Made by a program: the position numbers and the translations under genes. A DNA stretch of 27,468 bases. Origin: Cymbomonas tetramitiformis. Its lineage: Eukaryota; Chlorophyta; Pyramimonadophyceae; Pyramimonadales; Pyramimonadaceae. The stretch lies in assembly GCA_001247695.2 (NCBI GenBank), contig LGRX02031261.1, positions 1-27,468 on the forward strand. The letters are read 5' to 3'. Below are positions 1-6,926 of this stretch, piece by piece (the first letter of the stretch is position 1; each line of letters begins with the position of its first letter). The notes beneath the pieces are model-generated. The model saw only the letters and a program-made list of their open reading frames with translations. It did not search any database and was not told the origin of the DNA.

Positions 1-169
1 TGGGTCGATAAGTGATAGTAAGATGCGAACACAAGGGAGTATGTATGCGAACAACGTGATATGTTATTATATAGTACACGCTATACGATATCTTATACCA
101 TATACGTTATAGACGCTATTGTATTTGACTAAACCTATTTGACTAAGTCTTAGCCCGCAAATAAAAAAA

Positions 170-676
170 ATGAACAGAGTAATAAATAGGGACGAGGACT
201 ATCAATCTTCCAGAGGCTACCTACCCGCCCCGTACAATTGCCCAGCGCTTTGGCAAAAGCACGTCGTGGTCCGCGGGCAAGACGAGAACCCTACGAAGGA
301 TCCCCACTATGGACTCACTCGCCCCAACAAGCGGTGCGAGTTGCATAAGGTCCTCATATGCATGGTTGAGTATGGGGAGGCTGGCGTTTGGCCATTAGAG
401 TTTCCTTTCGATTGTTTCCCAATGCTCGACCACTACGCTGTCGACAACCGCAAGCAGGGTGCGTGGGTGTGGTGCGAGGAGATCGCAACCACTCGCATTG
501 TTTTCCACGACCATGGAAACGACGACGATGGAAAATTCACCTCCCTTGTGTCGTACAAGTTGTGCGGCAAGTGCGCTAAAACTTGTCAGAGGATGGTGGT
601 GCCTCTCGAGAGGCACGAGCGCAATGCAAGTTTGAATATTTCTGAACGTTTGAACGTCGAGTTCGAGCTAATATAG
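170..676 (+). CDS. Hypothetical 168-aa protein with C-terminal Cys cluster
   Basis: I do not recognise this protein. It begins at a true ATG just after an A-rich stretch (aataaaaaaa) in very AT-rich upstream DNA and stays open for 168 codons without introns. The visible feature is a cysteine cluster near residues 131-139 (CGKCAKTC), plus earlier single cysteines around residues 24, 56 and 64, which could bind a metal. The central part is rich in aromatic and acidic residues (WVWCEE, FHDHGNDDDG). It is the first gene of a compact intronless group and converges on the minus-strand gene ending at 853. A plus-strand 63-codon frame and a minus-strand 73-codon frame inside it look like shadows. It is probably a real gene of a mobile or viral element, because its base composition is more balanced than that of the flanks. 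Function unknown. Confidence 0.55.
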   Translation: MNRVINRDEDYQSSRGYLPAPYNCPALWQKHVVVRGQDENPTKDPHYGLTRPNKRCELHKVLICMVEYGEAGVWPLEFPFDCFPMLDHYAVDNRKQGAWVWCEEIATTRIVFHDHGNDDDGKFTSLVSYKLCGKCAKTCQRMVVPLERHERNASLNISERLNVEFELI

Positions 677-852
677 GATAGTAAATTAGCAAAGACTAGT
701 AGCGATAACGAGCAAGTACAACAAACAAATATTATTTGATTGCCAAAACAAGTAATGATATATATCAACTTGTAAATGTAAATGTTTTTTTCACGTGGCT
801 AAGCATGGCATACACGTATTGTACCCCTATTTCACTAAGCCTAATCTAATAC

Positions 853-1695
853 TTATCTCCTACCACGCTTCCGCGCACCCTCCGCTTCACGCCTTCGCTT
901 GTTCGTGACTTTGTCCAAGCACTTCATAACGTCTGCCCCCAAAGTATTGAGCACTTTCACGTTGGCATCGTCCACCGTGGGGGCGAGGTCCGTGCCCGCG
1001 AGGAAGTACTTGACGTACTCCTTGGCAGCGAAGTCGAGAAAACCCCAGTGGATGGGCGAGTTGACTGGGTTAAGCTGCACATCCGGGTCGTATGAGGCCA
1101 CGTCCTTCAAGGCCAAGTTGGCGGAGAACACTATTCGGGGCGTGCCATCCGCATTGGACACCCCTTGGTGAACCCCCCCCACAACGGCGCACTCGCCCAA
1201 CTCCACTTTCTCCTTCCCCCCAACGTTCACCGCGAAGGCGTCGAGGGTTTCTTTCGGGAGCATTAGAGCGCGCTGCTCACGGAAAGCTGTATCGCAGTTC
1301 AGCCTCAAGTTCTCTTGCGTCGATTGGCCTAATAGGTCAATCGACGCTTCCAACGACGGGGTTGGCGCAGAGCACACCCTTGTTGGGGAACATGGGCCCA
1401 AGTAGGCGACGATCGCCAAGTGCTGGGCGGGCGCGGTGAGGGGCTGGTTCAACGGCTGGTCAAGATGCCAAGGTTGCCACCCCCTTAGGGACGAGAGGAC
1501 CTTCCCCGAATTCTCTGCAACCAGGTCGTCGTTGATTAAAAACGCTTTGTTCTCGACGGTGTACGAGTTACGTAGCTTTTCTAATACTTGCGTCTCCACC
1601 TCGTTGACGAAGACGTTCAAGTGCTTCCGATCTTCGTCGTCGAGGAAGTTGTCGTAGAAGTCCGTCAATATTCCCCCCCCCCGTGTTTCGCGGTT
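853..1695 (-). CDS. C-terminal part of a gene split by a frameshift; basic tail
   Basis: This frame is open on the minus strand from 1695 to 853 and encodes about 270 residues of unknown function. It ends in a strongly basic tail (KRRREAEGARKRGRR) that could be a nuclear-localisation or nucleic-acid-binding segment. It has no ATG near its beginning: the codon at 1668 is TTG and the first in-frame ATG is roughly half way in (LMLPKETL). It overlaps, in the next frame, the end of the 142-codon frame 1665-2093, and the overlap contains a run of ten C (1673-1682 on the plus strand). The simplest reading is that 853-2093 is one gene of about 410 codons interrupted by a one-base length change in that run, either by mutation, by sequencing error or by programmed slippage. 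Confidence 0.55.
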   Translation of the reverse strand, partial: NRETRGGGILTDFYDNFLDDEDRKHLNVFVNEVETQVLEKLRNSYTVENKAFLINDDLVAENSGKVLSSLRGWQPWHLDQPLNQPLTAPAQHLAIVAYLGPCSPTRVCSAPTPSLEASIDLLGQSTQENLRLNCDTAFREQRALMLPKETLDAFAVNVGGKEKVELGECAVVGGVHQGVSNADGTPRIVFSANLALKDVASYDPDVQLNPVNSPIHWGFLDFAAKEYVKYFLAGTDLAPTVDDANVKVLNTLGADVMKCLDKVTNKRRREAEGARKRGRR

Positions 1696-2093
1696 TCATG
1701 AAACACCTCTAGCTTTCCTCCGGTAAGGGTTACCATTCCGCTAGGAAGTTTGTCCCAATCCGGCACCTTGTTCAACGCTTCACGCCACATAAGCGAAGAG
1801 CGCCTTTCCAGATGTTGTCGCGTGTCTTCGGGTAACGACACCACGAAGTTGTTTGCGAAGCCTATTGCTCGCGTACGATCGAAGTCGTCCAAATATTTTT
1901 CTTTGCCTCTTGCGGGTTTCTTTGATTGTCCGCTGCATTTTGCGCAACGCAGCTCGCCTTTGCCTCTTTTTACCCGGGTGCAGCGTTTGCCCTCGTGGTC
2001 CATAGTCGACGGGTCTTGCTTGCATTCAATGAGCTTTCCCTTCTTGTTTAACTGTCCGCATTCGCAGATCTCGGCAAGTGTTGATTGTTCCAT
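1665..2093 (-). CDS. N-terminal part of the split gene; zinc-ribbon-like cysteines
   Basis: The frame has a proper ATG at 2093 and 142 codons. The first 55 residues hold regularly placed cysteines: CEC near residue 10, single cysteines near 24 and 38, and CAKC near 51. This CxC...C...C...CxxC arrangement is typical of a small zinc-binding domain, though I cannot assign it to a named family. The following region is basic (KKPARGKEK), then mixed (DDFDRTRAIGFANNF). The end of the frame runs into glycines encoded by the ten-base C run and stops at once, which supports a frameshift joining it to 853-1695. The start faces the palindrome-rich spacer 2171-2556, across which a plus-strand gene begins at 2656, so the spacer may hold promoters for both genes. 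Confidence 0.6.
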   Translation of the reverse strand: MEQSTLAEICECGQLNKKGKLIECKQDPSTMDHEGKRCTRVKRGKGELRCAKCSGQSKKPARGKEKYLDDFDRTRAIGFANNFVVSLPEDTRQHLERRSSLMWREALNKVPDWDKLPSGMVTLTGGKLEVFHETAKHGGGEY

Positions 2094-2170
2094 AGTCGTT
2101 ACGATTTACGTTCGGGTTATAATAAATTTCAACTTTCACGAAAGGAAATAAAAGCGCCACTAACTTGCAT

Positions 2171-2313
2171 ATTCACGGCCGTGAATTCCAGATTCACGGC
2201 CGTGAATTCCATATGTCCGAATGGAACCAAAAACCGTTCGATTTTAATCGAACGGCTTTTGGTTCCATTCGGAAAGATTCACGGCCGTGAATCTAAAATT
2301 CACGGCCGTGAAT
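2171..2313. repeat. Palindrome module 1: four 16-bp palindromes around a 56-nt hairpin
   Basis: The 16-bp perfect palindrome ATTCACGGCCGTGAAT occurs at 2171-2186, 2192-2207, 2277-2292 and 2298-2313. In the middle lies an inverted repeat (2217-2272) with arms of about 27 bases (CCGAATGGAACCAAAA... and its complement) around a TT spacer, with a single mismatch. The layout is symmetrical: a pair of palindromes, the long hairpin, then another pair. It lies between divergent genes, so it could be a bidirectional promoter/operator, a replication origin, or a recognition site for an element-encoded protein. Which of these is inference. Confidence 0.9.
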
Positions 2314-2434
2314 AACAGGGATATATGACCGACCTGTTTTCATCTCATGCCCTTCACACGGGTGCTGTGTCACGCGACGGGGAGTTCGGGACGACGGCGA
2401 TAAACGGTGCATGCGCCCGCCTTACCCCTTCCAG

Positions 2435-2556
2435 ATTCATGGCCGTGAATTCCATATGTCCGAATGGAACCAAAAACCGTTAGATTTTAATCGAACGGTT
2501 TTTGGTTCCATTCGGAAAGATTCACGGCCGTGAATCTAAAATTCACGGCCGTGAAT
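2435..2556. repeat. Palindrome module 2: second copy of the palindrome/hairpin unit
   Basis: This is a near-identical copy of module 1, displaced by 243 bases: palindromes at 2435-2450 (one base changed, attcAT), 2520-2535 and 2541-2556, with the long hairpin at 2460-2515. The hairpin arms again have one mismatch but at a different position from module 1. Each copy has therefore diverged from the same near-perfect inverted repeat. About 120 bases of unrelated, GC-richer sequence separate the copies. The plus-strand methyltransferase-like gene begins 100 bases downstream. Confidence 0.9.
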
Positions 2557-2655
2557 AACTGGGATACCGTTTCTGGCGCGACTCGGAAAGTTGCAAGGGG
2601 GAAGTATTTTGAGAAACAAGTTGCCGATTTACGACCGATTGTGACTAACTAAAAG

Positions 2656-3978
2656 ATGCCTCGTGATAAGTGCGGTGTATGCTGTCCGAAAGCACCTAGC
2701 AAGCAAGATTTACGGCGAGTAGTGGCAATGATATTGGGACCGTATGCAAAGCTCGAACAGATACGCCCAATTTACTGGCCTGCGCAATTCGAGTCCATAG
2801 GCGGAAGAAATGGGTATTCGCAATATAAAGTTGGAGAGCTCTTGATTTTGTTGAAATCATATTTCGTACATATCTTAGGGAGTGAGAATGCAATTAAAGA
2901 AGGTCAACTTGCTTTATTTTTTTCCGCGTTAGCTTCAATCCGGCCTACGGACAGCGGGCTCGAAGTGTGCTGTGATAGGCATAATACAATGGTAGCTTAC
3001 GACGCATGGGTGGACGAAATCTTTTTTTCAAACCAGTCGCCAACACTCTCCGATGTATGCCAACCTACTGAACCCATAGGGCAAAACAATGTGAACGCGG
3101 AGATTGCGACATGCGACGAGATTGAACCGTATGAAACAACGGAGCGCGTTGTGGACAACAATGCGAACGACAATGCAAACGACGACAACGCGAGGAAGTT
3201 GTTTCAGAAACGAAAACGGAGTGCGTTGTCAACGAGGTGTGCTCCTATGAAAAATTTACCATTTAAAATAACGATACCAAGGGTATGTGATAAAGGCACT
3301 AGTTTTTATCCCACAATCGCACAACAATACACGCCTCTATTAGCAGTTATTGGCAGTTTGTTTCACGGAAAAAAAATTGGGGATTTTTGCTGTGGTAAGG
3401 GACCTCGCTACGTTTACAACAACCTAGTTCGGTTCAAACCGAAGACGATCTTTCTGAGCGATAAGCATCCTGCGCAAGGCATAAGACGCCTAGACTTAGA
3501 GAAAATCAAGTCGGAAGAATTCAACCCGCAAGTAGACATCATAATATCGTCCTTGCCATATGCAAGAGGGAAGTGCGAACCTTTGTTAGCTGCGTGTCTT
3601 CAATCCAACGCCTCGATCGTGTGTTTGAAGCTATTGCATTCGTTCGAACGTCCTGTGGTTGGGGATAGTAGAGCTAGTGCGTTCCAAAGACTTGGCTTAA
3701 AGATTTTACTACCGCCTGCAAAGTACCCGGGGTTCGACCGTAGTTTAGGAGAAGTTGAAGCCTGGTATATTTTTTTCAACTCAGCGACAACAAAAGTTTT
3801 ACTAAAGAAAAGTGTTAGTGAGTTTCACAAATTGCTGTACAAAGACAGAGGATACCCGGAAAGTGATGGGAGCGTACCTTTTATTTATGATGGCGTAGAG
3901 CACAACGTTGCATCTTTCAAGGATCGAGGACTTATTTTGTGGGATTCGCGGAAACAGGCGGCCGGTGCTCATAAGTGA
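2656..3978 (+). CDS. Putative adenine-specific DNA methyltransferase-like protein
   Basis: The 440-residue protein has two parts. Residues 1-200 are unrecognised, with cysteines at the N-terminus (CGVCC) and a low-complexity Asn/Asp stretch near 167-178 followed by a basic patch (QKRKRS). Residues 215-380 resemble a class I SAM-dependent methyltransferase: motif I at 241-249 (IGDFCCGKG), an acidic residue after the second strand (LSDKHP, 268-272), and a motif IV equivalent at 294-302 (DIIISSLPY). Further on come an ER-P pattern and E-AWYIFF (368-374), in the order seen in phage-type N6-adenine methyltransferases. The usual (D/N/S)PP(Y/F/W) catalytic motif is SLPY here, so the first Pro is replaced by Leu and activity is uncertain. 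It starts at ATG 2656, just after the palindrome modules, and has no introns. It may modify or recognise DNA of the element itself. Confidence 0.65.
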   Translation: MPRDKCGVCCPKAPSKQDLRRVVAMILGPYAKLEQIRPIYWPAQFESIGGRNGYSQYKVGELLILLKSYFVHILGSENAIKEGQLALFFSALASIRPTDSGLEVCCDRHNTMVAYDAWVDEIFFSNQSPTLSDVCQPTEPIGQNNVNAEIATCDEIEPYETTERVVDNNANDNANDDNARKLFQKRKRSALSTRCAPMKNLPFKITIPRVCDKGTSFYPTIAQQYTPLLAVIGSLFHGKKIGDFCCGKGPRYVYNNLVRFKPKTIFLSDKHPAQGIRRLDLEKIKSEEFNPQVDIIISSLPYARGKCEPLLAACLQSNASIVCLKLLHSFERPVVGDSRASAFQRLGLKILLPPAKYPGFDRSLGEVEAWYIFFNSATTKVLLKKSVSEFHKLLYKDRGYPESDGSVPFIYDGVEHNVASFKDRGLILWDSRKQAAGAHK

Positions 3979-4215
3979 TAACCAAAGGCTAAAGGTGCTA
4001 CTCACGGAATTTGAAGCAACGTTGCATGCACAAACGTGCAAGATAATAGAGCGTGGCTGCGCAAACGAGGCAAAAGGCAAGAAAGGAGGGAAGGAGGGTT
4101 GGAATGTTGGGTGGTGGTTTAACATGGGCAAGAGCAAGAGGGGTTTGCCCCTAAGCTAGATGGCACATGTGCTTTCGGGACGCCCCACCCTTGGCACAAG
4201 AAAAAAGGAGTTTAC
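3979..4215 (+). other. Spacer with a possible small overlapping frame
   Basis: Between the methyltransferase-like gene and the 145-aa gene, a second plus-strand frame (ATG 3908, stop 4159, 83 codons) begins inside the upstream gene and crosses this spacer. It encodes a basic lysine/glycine-rich C-terminus. It could be a small gene, an extension of the methyltransferase gene reached by a frameshift, or chance. I see no other signal here. Confidence 0.25.
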
Positions 4216-4653
4216 ATGGACGATCCGCTAACAAGTGCAAGCAAGCCGTATTGGAAGAAAGAGCTTTACATCCTAGCAGGTCAAATCTTAGAAATAATAG
4301 ACGCGGATTACAAGCGAGACGGCGATTGGTGCTTGTATGTGTCGTGCATGCTAGCCGGAAAGTGCGAAGTGAAGCGACACGAGGACAGAAAAGATGTGTC
4401 ACATCAATACATAATTTTTCTTGGAAACTACAAGAACGCGGTTCTGGAGATGGAGTCGCCTAGAGAGAATAGCAAGGGCACCCTTCTCCAATTCTCTGAA
4501 AGCCATAAGGTTTTAAAGTGCGATGCGCGGTGCAAACATAGAGTAGCTTCTGAAGGTTTTGAGGGAGTGCGCTATTGCGTTACTTTATACAAAATGTATG
4601 ATAGGCGTCTAAGCAAACCAGCCCCGGTGTATTGGCCACCACATTATATTTAA
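4216..4653 (+). CDS. Hypothetical 145-aa protein
   Basis: This protein is unrecognised. It begins at ATG 4216, shortly after an A-rich, purine-rich stretch (aagaaaaaaggag), and is open for 145 codons. It contains spaced cysteines (CLYVSCMLAGKC near residues 38-49; CDARC near 94-98; one near 115), a mixed alpha/beta-like composition and a tyrosine- and proline-rich end (PVYWPPHYI). It follows the methyltransferase-like gene by about 240 bases on the same strand, and its stop overlaps by four bases the stop of the convergent gene 4650-5390. That end-to-end packing is typical of compact viral or mobile-element genomes and supports both frames being genuine. Confidence 0.5.
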   Translation: MDDPLTSASKPYWKKELYILAGQILEIIDADYKRDGDWCLYVSCMLAGKCEVKRHEDRKDVSHQYIIFLGNYKNAVLEMESPRENSKGTLLQFSESHKVLKCDARCKHRVASEGFEGVRYCVTLYKMYDRRLSKPAPVYWPPHYI

Positions 4654-5390
4654 CGTACAACAGTGCAAGGTGAGTACTCCTCTGCGAAATCAGGAGAGTC
4701 AACCATAACGTGTTTGCATAGACTCACCCCCGTAGGTGATGAAGCACACCATTCGTGCCTTAAAACGCACCCCCTATTGTGCACAGTTAGTTCTGAAGCA
4801 CAACTTGCACATAGTTTGCCAATAGTGTTTCCACATCGCCTAATGGTAAGCATAGCGCCCGCCACGCAATGGTGGACGCTACGGTGCTCCCTAGTGGCTA
4901 ATAGTGATAACCAATACAAGAATCGAGCCATGTATGACATGTTTTTTGCCCGGTTGTATAACACCGATAAGAAAGATTGCATAATATCGTCGAGTTGCCA
5001 CCCTGCAACATGGTTAGTGTAGTGAAACAAGGGAAACGACCCAGAGAACAAGTGTCGCTGGCACGGTGAATATCCCCAGTTCCCACGTGAAGGTATAACC
5101 CCTCCCCAAGGCATACCCTCCGTGTATTCGAGATACACATAGCGGTTATGAAAGTCCCATATAGGGTTACCGTCACTATCGTCACTCTCCCATAGGTTCA
5201 CAATGTCTGTATACATTAGCCGGAAGCCAGTTTGGGCATACTCGTCGAATACAGTGCCTTTGAAAGCTGTGGGTTGATAGTGGGGGGCCTTATTTTCAAG
5301 CAGAACACGCCGGGAGTGTCTATTACAACGGCGCCCACCATTATCACAAGTGAGACAAACCTTCTTAAAGCTTTTTGGAGGCTTCCTCAT
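4650..5390 (-). CDS. Hypothetical 246-aa cysteine-rich protein
   Basis: This protein is unrecognised. It starts at ATG 5390 on the minus strand. The N-terminus is basic and holds CLTC...C (residues about 12-22), a possible zinc knuckle. The middle is rich in Trp, Tyr and acidic residues (WESDDSDGNPIWDFHNRYVY). The C-terminal third is again cysteine-rich (residues about 174-226, including CASC). No signal peptide is apparent; a weakly hydrophobic stretch near MARFLYWLSLLA could be a buried helix. The gene converges with and overlaps by four bases the 145-aa gene. It is the last gene of the intronless block; upstream (above 5390) the composition becomes AT-rich and then intronic in character. 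Function unknown. Confidence 0.5.
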   Translation of the reverse strand: MRKPPKSFKKVCLTCDNGGRRCNRHSRRVLLENKAPHYQPTAFKGTVFDEYAQTGFRLMYTDIVNLWESDDSDGNPIWDFHNRYVYLEYTEGMPWGGVIPSRGNWGYSPCQRHLFSGSFPLFHYTNHVAGWQLDDIMQSFLSVLYNRAKNMSYMARFLYWLSLLATREHRSVHHCVAGAMLTIRRCGNTIGKLCASCASELTVHNRGCVLRHEWCASSPTGVSLCKHVMVDSPDFAEEYSPCTVVR

Positions 5391-5660
5391 GATGGCAAGC
5401 GGGAACTACAGCGTTTGACCTGCGTGTGCACATTATTTGAACAGGAGTCGTGAAAAGGACCACCGGTCATAGCCGGATGACATCAAGAAAACTTAATCTA
5501 AAATCAACATGAAAAAGAGTTAATCTAAAATCAGCAATAAATAATCTAAAATAAATATTTTTCCATGTTAAACACTGTGTTACGACGTACTAACGACATC
5601 TTAACTGCACTCTAACGGCGTTTATTCCAGTACCGGAGGTTGTTCAGTTTTTTCACTCAC
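5391..5660 (-). other. Border region: AT-rich repeats and a truncated intron
   Basis: Three copies of a word close to taatctaaaat occur at about 5492-5552 in AT-rich DNA, next to the intronless gene block. On the minus strand, 5660 downwards begins with a strong splice donor (GTGAGTG) belonging to the exon 5661-6005, but no matching acceptor and continuing exon can be recognised before the unrelated gene at 5390. The intronic part contains the repeat unit 5583-5617 that also occurs inverted at 7851-7885. I interpret 5.4-5.6 kb as the boundary between two different elements. Confidence 0.45.
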
Positions 5661-6005
5661 CTTGCCGGAATGGCGCGGGTGTCATTCGATTTCACGTCAT
5701 CGCCCAATGGCACGACATGACGCACATCCGGGTCTGGGACGTCTACCGCATCCGTGTAGGCCTGTCCGCGCCGTATCCTTTTGAACAAGCTTCGGTGACG
5801 AAAAAGGGTTGCTCGACTAACCCACATGGTCGTGCCATAGCACATGCCACAATCACATAACGCCAAGCCGTTTTTATACACCAACCCTCCGCGTTGAACC
5901 TCTGCCGCCCGTATTGCGCTTTCATGTGCGTCGTCTCGCATCTTCCACTCCATCTCCAATGGCGTCATCAGCGGATGTTGAAGACGCATCTCCGTGGACA
6001 CCGTG
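5661..6005 (-). CDS. Exon E of a minus-strand spliced gene; Cys/His motif
   Basis: This exon is bounded by an acceptor (CTCGCAG at 6012-6006) and a donor (AG/GTGAGTG at 5662-5654). Removing the intron 6102-6006 joins it in frame to exon D. The 115 or so codons include GLALCDCGMC followed by VSRATLFRH, a CxCxxC plus Thr/His pattern reminiscent of the short Cys/His segment seen near the N-terminus of CACTA (EnSpm)-type transposases; that resemblance is weak and only suggestive. The last codon is split in phase 2, so the protein must continue in a further exon, which is not visible before the intronless block at 5390. The gene therefore seems truncated or interrupted here. Confidence 0.55.
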
Positions 6006-6102
6006 CTGCGAGGATATGAAGCCGTTAGTACACTGTTAGCACTTTATCACAATGGTAATGGCGACCTAACTCCCGGCGATAAGAGCTCGGATGGGGGCTC
6101 AC
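6006..6102 (-). other. Intron between exons D and E
   Basis: This is a 97-base intron on the minus strand with donor GTGAGCC, branch-point word TACTAAC (gtgtactaacggc) about 17 bases before the acceptor TCGCAG, and phase 2. It is one of the clearest intron signals in the window. Confidence 0.75.
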
Positions 6103-6826
6103 CTCGCCATGACTACCTCCCCGTTACCCAAGCTCGCGGGGGACGCGGGAGGGCGTGTGTCGTGGGTGTCGGTGCCGATGAAGTTGTTCCATTGGACATC
6201 TAGCCGCTCCAAGTTCATCTCATCCGTTTCACCAAAGTACCGCACCGGTTCCCCCATGTGGCGGAAAGCACGATTCACGGCCTCCCAATCGGCAAATCCG
6301 GAGGGAAAATGATGGAGTCTCCGCGGGCGGCGATGCCCTCATCATCGTCGTCGAACATGCATATACAGGGTACATCCCGTGCCAACCCGGGCATGGGCAG
6401 GTTCCCAACTGCAAAGTCGCCGGTAGACCAAGTTGGCGTAATATGTCTTTTACATCCTTAAAGTCTTCCCAGGGTCGTCGTCCTCAATGGATTCCACGAT
6501 GCTTACCACGTCAACGCGGTCCTCTATCAATGACGAGGACGGGCGTCGTCATCGGTGGGGTCGGCCATCGGCTCGGGGCGTGGCGAGAAGGCGGGGAGCG
6601 GGCGGCGAAGTCGTGGACGGCGTCTCGTATCAAGGGCGGAGGGTGGTGTCGTCATCGGTGGGGTCGGCCATCGGCTCGGGGGCGTGGCGAAGGCGGGCAG
6701 CAGGCAGCGAAGTCGTGGACGTCTCGTATCAAGGAGGAAGGAGGGGTGGTGTCGTCATCGGTGGGGTCGGCCATTGGCTCGGGGCGCGGTGAAGGCGAGG
6801 CGGGCGGCGGGGAGTCGTGGCCTCGC
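6103..6826 (-). pseudogene. Exons C/D: degenerate repeat copy and frame-shifted coding
   Basis: The acceptor CTCCAG at 6832-6827 joins exon B in phase 2 and continues one good copy of the Pro/Ser/Asp repeat. The frame then breaks (TGA) because the next two repeat units are 103 rather than 102 bases long. Further down, coding-like segments appear in successive different frames: DFKDVKDILRQLGLPATL (about 6460-6410), MFDDDDEGIAARGDSIIF (about 6360-6305), and FADWEAVNRAFRHMGEPVR (from about 6296). The last frame is open to the donor AG/GTGAG at 6104-6098. Single-base frame slips at short homopolymers explain the changes. Either this part of the gene is decaying or the sequence has uncorrected indels. 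Confidence 0.5.
6541..6826. repeat. Degenerate minisatellite array (103-bp units)
   Basis: The marker tcgtcatcgg recurs at 6546, 6649 and 6752, a period of 103 bases. The units match the intact 102-bp units at 7089-7395 but carry extra bases and small changes. The stretch 6473-6560 also repeats the unique flank 7020-7100 (ggattccacgatgcttacca and onward), so the array and its flank were duplicated as a block. Confidence 0.85.
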
Positions 6827-6926
6827 CTGGAGATAGCACGCCTTTATACCACGGTTAGCACGCTAAAGGCGTGGTAAAGCGGGCACCCTAGCGCCGACAT
6901 ACAAACCGCCCAAAGGGGGGGCTCAC
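6827..6926 (-). other. Intron between exons B and C
   Basis: This is a 100-base minus-strand intron, donor GTGAGCC, acceptor ATCTCCAG, phase 2. A branch-like gtgctaacc lies about 30 bases before the acceptor, within repeat words of the ttagcgtgctaac type. Confidence 0.6.

Noticed and set aside
2085..2315. Plus-strand 76-codon frame over the palindrome module
   Set aside because: Its translation is only the repeated palindrome read as protein, and it overlaps the start of the minus-strand gene.
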